This document shows positions 61,780-64,000 of a DNA stretch of 64,000 bases, one piece after another. The DNA is from Paenibacillus sp. FSL K6-1330 (GTDB taxonomy: Bacteria; Bacillota; Bacilli; Paenibacillales; Paenibacillaceae): assembly GCF_037976825.1 (NCBI RefSeq), contig NZ_CP150269.1, forward strand, positions 2,741,501-2,805,500, given 5' to 3'. Under the pieces are notes generated by a model. The model did no database searches. It was not told the DNA's origin and saw nothing but the letters and a program-made list of their open reading frames with translations. The position numbers and the translations under genes are program-made. How positions within the stretch are numbered: the stretch's first letter is position 1; every line of letters begins with the position of its first letter.

Positions 61780-62746
61780 TCAAGACAATGCACTTCTGAA
61801 AATGTTCCAGGAGCATTCCGGCCAGTTTTTGTCCGGAGAAGAGATCAGCCGTAAATTGTCCATCAGCCGGACGGCCGTATGGAAGCAGATCAATAAGCTT
61901 CGTCATTTTGGTTATGATTTCGAGGCTGTTCCACGGCTTGGCTACCGCATGATGGATGAACCGGACAAACTGAGCGTGGAACAACTGACAGCGGGGATGA
62001 CCAGTCAAACCTTCGGGAAACCGCTGAAGCTGCTTGACAAAACGGCGTCAACGCAGGAAGATGCCCGGCAATTGGCGGAAGAAGGGGCAACCGAAGGCAC
62101 GCTTGTGATCTCGGAAGAGCAGACGGGCGGCCGCGGGAGAATGGGCAGGAAATTCCACTCCCCGAGAGGCAAAGGCATATGGATGAGCCTGGTGCTCAGA
62201 CCGAAGCAACCTCTGCATTTAACCCAGCAGCTCACCTTGTTGACAGGCGTAGCGGTATGCCGTGCGATCACGAAGTGCGCCGGTGTGCAAACCGATATCA
62301 AATGGCCAAACGACATTCTGTTTCAAGGCAAAAAGGTGTGCGGCATTCTGCTGGAGTCTGCAACAGAAGACGAAAGGGTGCGCTACTGCATTGCCGGTAT
62401 CGGCATCAGCGCCAATCTGAAAGAATCGGATTTTCCGGAGGAGCTGCGCAGCGTTGCGACTTCGATTCGCATGGCTGGCGGAGCAACCGTTAATCGGACA
62501 GAGCTGATCCAGTCCATCATGGCGGAGATGGAGGTTTTATATGAATTGTACAACGAGCAGGGCTTCGAGCCTATAGCCTCTCTCTGGGAAGCTTTATCCG
62601 GCACGGTGGGCAGGGAAGTTCAAGTGCAGACGGCCCTTGACCGTTTTAGCGGGATTGCCACAGGACTCAACCGAGATGGTGCGCTGCTGGTCCGCAATCA
62701 AGATGACGAGCTGATCCCCGTATATTCCGGTGAAATTCTTTTTTAA
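61766..62746 (+). CDS. birA: biotin--[acetyl-CoA-carboxylase] ligase / biotin repressor BirA
   Basis: This 326-residue protein has an N-terminal helix-turn-helix (SGEEISRKLSISRTAVWKQI) that makes it a bifunctional repressor. The catalytic domain carries TGGRGRMGRKF (biotinyl-AMP loop), KWPNDILFQGKKVCGILLE and the C-terminal SH3-like domain. It attaches biotin to acetyl-CoA carboxylase and represses biotin genes. The start lies inside the end of cca, after GGTGG. Confidence 0.95.
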   Translation: MKDYDQDNALLKMFQEHSGQFLSGEEISRKLSISRTAVWKQINKLRHFGYDFEAVPRLGYRMMDEPDKLSVEQLTAGMTSQTFGKPLKLLDKTASTQEDARQLAEEGATEGTLVISEEQTGGRGRMGRKFHSPRGKGIWMSLVLRPKQPLHLTQQLTLLTGVAVCRAITKCAGVQTDIKWPNDILFQGKKVCGILLESATEDERVRYCIAGIGISANLKESDFPEELRSVATSIRMAGGATVNRTELIQSIMAEMEVLYELYNEQGFEPIASLWEALSGTVGREVQVQTALDRFSGIATGLNRDGALLVRNQDDELIPVYSGEILF

Positions 62747-62766
62747 TACCAGGTAAATGAAACATG

Positions 62767-62795
62767 GTGAAATCGTAGTTGGATTTTGTTATACT
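62767..62795 (+). promoter_or_regulatory. possible promoter of the panB leader
   Basis: GTGAAA (62767-62772), 17 bp, TATACT (62790-62795), about 250 nt before panB. Confidence 0.4.
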
Positions 62796-62805
62796 ATGAC
62801 CAAGA

Positions 62806-63008
62806 GGCGGTATCGCCATGAGCGAATTGCACTCTACAGCAAGTGATATTGAACAGCATTATTTTTTTAGAACACCTTCATAACTGTTATGCCGGTTACG
62901 TTGGATTCTGCTCTGAGCCGAAAGGACCGAGACAGAAGGGACGATCGCGAGTGACTCTTTTTTGCCTTTCGGACTTTTTAGCAAGTATGTGCTAAAAGGT
63001 TTTTTTTA
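62806..63008 (+). promoter_or_regulatory. structured leader with terminator upstream of panB
   Basis: A hairpin GGCG-GTAT-CGCC (62806-62817) is followed by about 100 nt with no strong pairing. Then CCGAAAGG (62918-62925) pairs with CCTTTCGG (62965-62972). A terminator-like hairpin TTTTAGCA-AGTATG-TGCTAAAA (62976-62997) follows, with GG and nine T ending at 63008. The terminator lies 40 nt before panB, so it could be an attenuator sensing a pantothenate- or amino-acid-related signal. No known class is assigned. Confidence 0.55.
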
Positions 63009-63047
63009 TTGTGTCTAACTTATTTACACAAAGGAGGCTGTGTCACA

Positions 63048-63935
63048 ATGACAGGCAAACAACCACTGAACATCGTGAAGATGAAGAACATGAAGAAGAA
63101 GGGTATACCGATCACCATGCTGACCGCGTACGATTATCCTTCCGCCAAGCTGGCGGAGGAAGCGGATATTGATATGATATTGGTAGGCGATTCCCTCGGC
63201 AATGTCGTGCTCGGCTATAACTCCACAATTCCGGTAACGCTGGACGACATGGTATATCATACCCGTGCCGTCGCTCGTGGAGCGGAAGAAACTTTTATCG
63301 TAGCGGATATGCCGTTTATGACCTATCACGGAGATATTGATGAAAGTCTGCGCGGGGTGCGGAGATTGATGCAGGAAGGTCATGCGCATGCCGTGAAAAT
63401 GGAGGGCGGCGAAGAAATCGCCGGCACCGTGAAACGGATCGTACAGTCCGGCGTACCGGTACTGGGTCATATCGGGCTGACGCCTCAGTCGGTGAATCAA
63501 ATTGGAGGCTACCGGATCCAAGGCAAGGATGCCCAAGACGCTCAGCGGCTCATGAATGATGCAAAGGCACTTGAAGCGGCTGGAGCATTCGCAATTGTAT
63601 TGGAGCTGGTTACAGAAGAGGCTGCGGCGGAAATATCTAAAGCGCTGAGCATACCGACGATTGGCATCGGAGCGGGTCGTTACTGCGACGGTCAGGTTCT
63701 GGTATTCCATGATTTAATCAAATATGCGTCTCCCTATCGGGACAAACGCTTCGTGAAAACATACGCTGATGTAGGCTCCGTCATCCGTGAAGGCATTACG
63801 CAGTATGTGAAGGAAGTAAAGGACCGCTCATTCCCGGCAGAGGAGCATGTCTTCAAGGCCGAGAAACATGAGGCTTCCGAAACGACAACAACATTATATG
63901 GAAGCAAAAAGGAAAAGGTGGGCACGACATCATGA
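63048..63935 (+). CDS. panB: 3-methyl-2-oxobutanoate hydroxymethyltransferase
   Basis: This 295-residue enzyme makes ketopantoate from 2-oxoisovalerate and methylene-tetrahydrofolate. It has ITMLTAYDYPSAKLAEEA, LVGDSLGNVVLGY (metal Asp), KMEGG, GHIGLTPQSVNQIGGYRIQGK and IGIGAGRYCDGQVLV. AAAGGAGG lies about 10 nt before ATG 63048. A Glu/Lys/Thr-rich tail of about 30 residues extends beyond the core. It overlaps panC by 4 nt. Confidence 0.96.
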   Translation: MTGKQPLNIVKMKNMKKKGIPITMLTAYDYPSAKLAEEADIDMILVGDSLGNVVLGYNSTIPVTLDDMVYHTRAVARGAEETFIVADMPFMTYHGDIDESLRGVRRLMQEGHAHAVKMEGGEEIAGTVKRIVQSGVPVLGHIGLTPQSVNQIGGYRIQGKDAQDAQRLMNDAKALEAAGAFAIVLELVTEEAAAEISKALSIPTIGIGAGRYCDGQVLVFHDLIKYASPYRDKRFVKTYADVGSVIREGITQYVKEVKDRSFPAEEHVFKAEKHEASETTTTLYGSKKEKVGTTS

Positions 63936-64000
63936 AAGTGATTCGCACCATTGCGGAATTAAGATCAGAACTTAAGGACCGCTGGGAATCCGGCAGTGGT
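63932..64000 (+). CDS. panC: pantoate--beta-alanine ligase, N-terminal part (cut by window end)
   Basis: The first 23 residues (MKVIRTIAELRSELKDRWES) are visible, matching the N terminus of PanC, which joins pantoate and beta-alanine. The ATGA overlap with panB and the usual panB-panC(-panD) order support the call. Active-site motifs lie outside the window. Confidence 0.85.
   Translation, partial: MKVIRTIAELRSELKDRWESGSG

Noticed and set aside
1..64000. CRISPR arrays, tRNA or rRNA genes, transposons, phage genes
   Set aside because: Looked for direct repeats, clover-leaf stems, transposase motifs and integrases; none seen.

Overview
The window is chromosomal DNA from an endospore-forming Firmicute. 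Gene content and order follow the Bacillus subtilis ypb/res to pan region, but with Paenibacillus-like differences: extra UbiA/UbiX genes, a split YpiB, an inverted ypjC, and GC content near 50 percent by eye. Sporulation genes (ypeB, spoVIF, spoIVA, ypjB), bacillithiol genes (bshA, bshB1) and heptaprenyl/menaquinone genes all fit. Paenibacillus or a close relative is the best guess. I saw no rRNA, tRNA, insertion sequence, prophage or CRISPR array.

Layout. 1-3960: resB (partial), resC, resD, resE (cytochrome c maturation and redox two-component control). 4034-6094: serA on the minus strand behind a serine-type T-box leader. 6150-11083: CPBP protease, small membrane protein, phosphoesterase, polysaccharide deacetylase, MecA-family adaptor, prsW (the ypbD-ypbH/prsW block). 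11101-16763: 48-residue protein, ypeB, PilZ protein, cmk, plsC and an S1-domain protein. 16975-24541: der, plsY, gpsA, spoVIF, a yphE-like gene, a nucleotidyltransferase-like gene, a ferredoxin, a yphF-like lipoprotein and spoIVA. 24801-33641: hbs, mtrB (TRAP), DoxX protein, two UbiA prenyltransferases, hepS, menG, ubiX, hepT, ndk, cheR. 33719-45188: the aromatic amino acid supraoperon aroC-aroB-aroH-trpEDCFBA-hisC-tyrA. 45189-50700: an ECF sigma/anti-sigma pair, a phosphatase, two minus-strand accessory genes, a gene of unknown function and an IDEAL-domain protein. 50723-53563: ypiF and qcrABC. 53660-64000: ypjA, ypjB, ypjC, a MazG-like gene, a TPR protein, dapB, mgsA, bshB1, bshA, cca, birA, panB and the start of panC.

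How it fits together. ResBC and QcrABC build a menaquinol-to-cytochrome c respiratory branch. HepS/HepT supply the heptaprenyl tail and MenG the last methylation of menaquinone. MtrB in this window very probably controls the trp operon, because the trpE leader carries an array of GAG/UAG triplets followed by a terminator just before trpE. The most interesting unexplained signal is at 45224-45349: a perfect sigma-A promoter overlapped by a catabolite-response-like site, running after about 80 nt into a strong terminator. This is a candidate catabolite-controlled small RNA with a CU-rich unpaired segment. Structured leaders upstream of panB and spoIVA, and an unusual inverted-repeat spacer between ubiX and hepT, also deserve attention.
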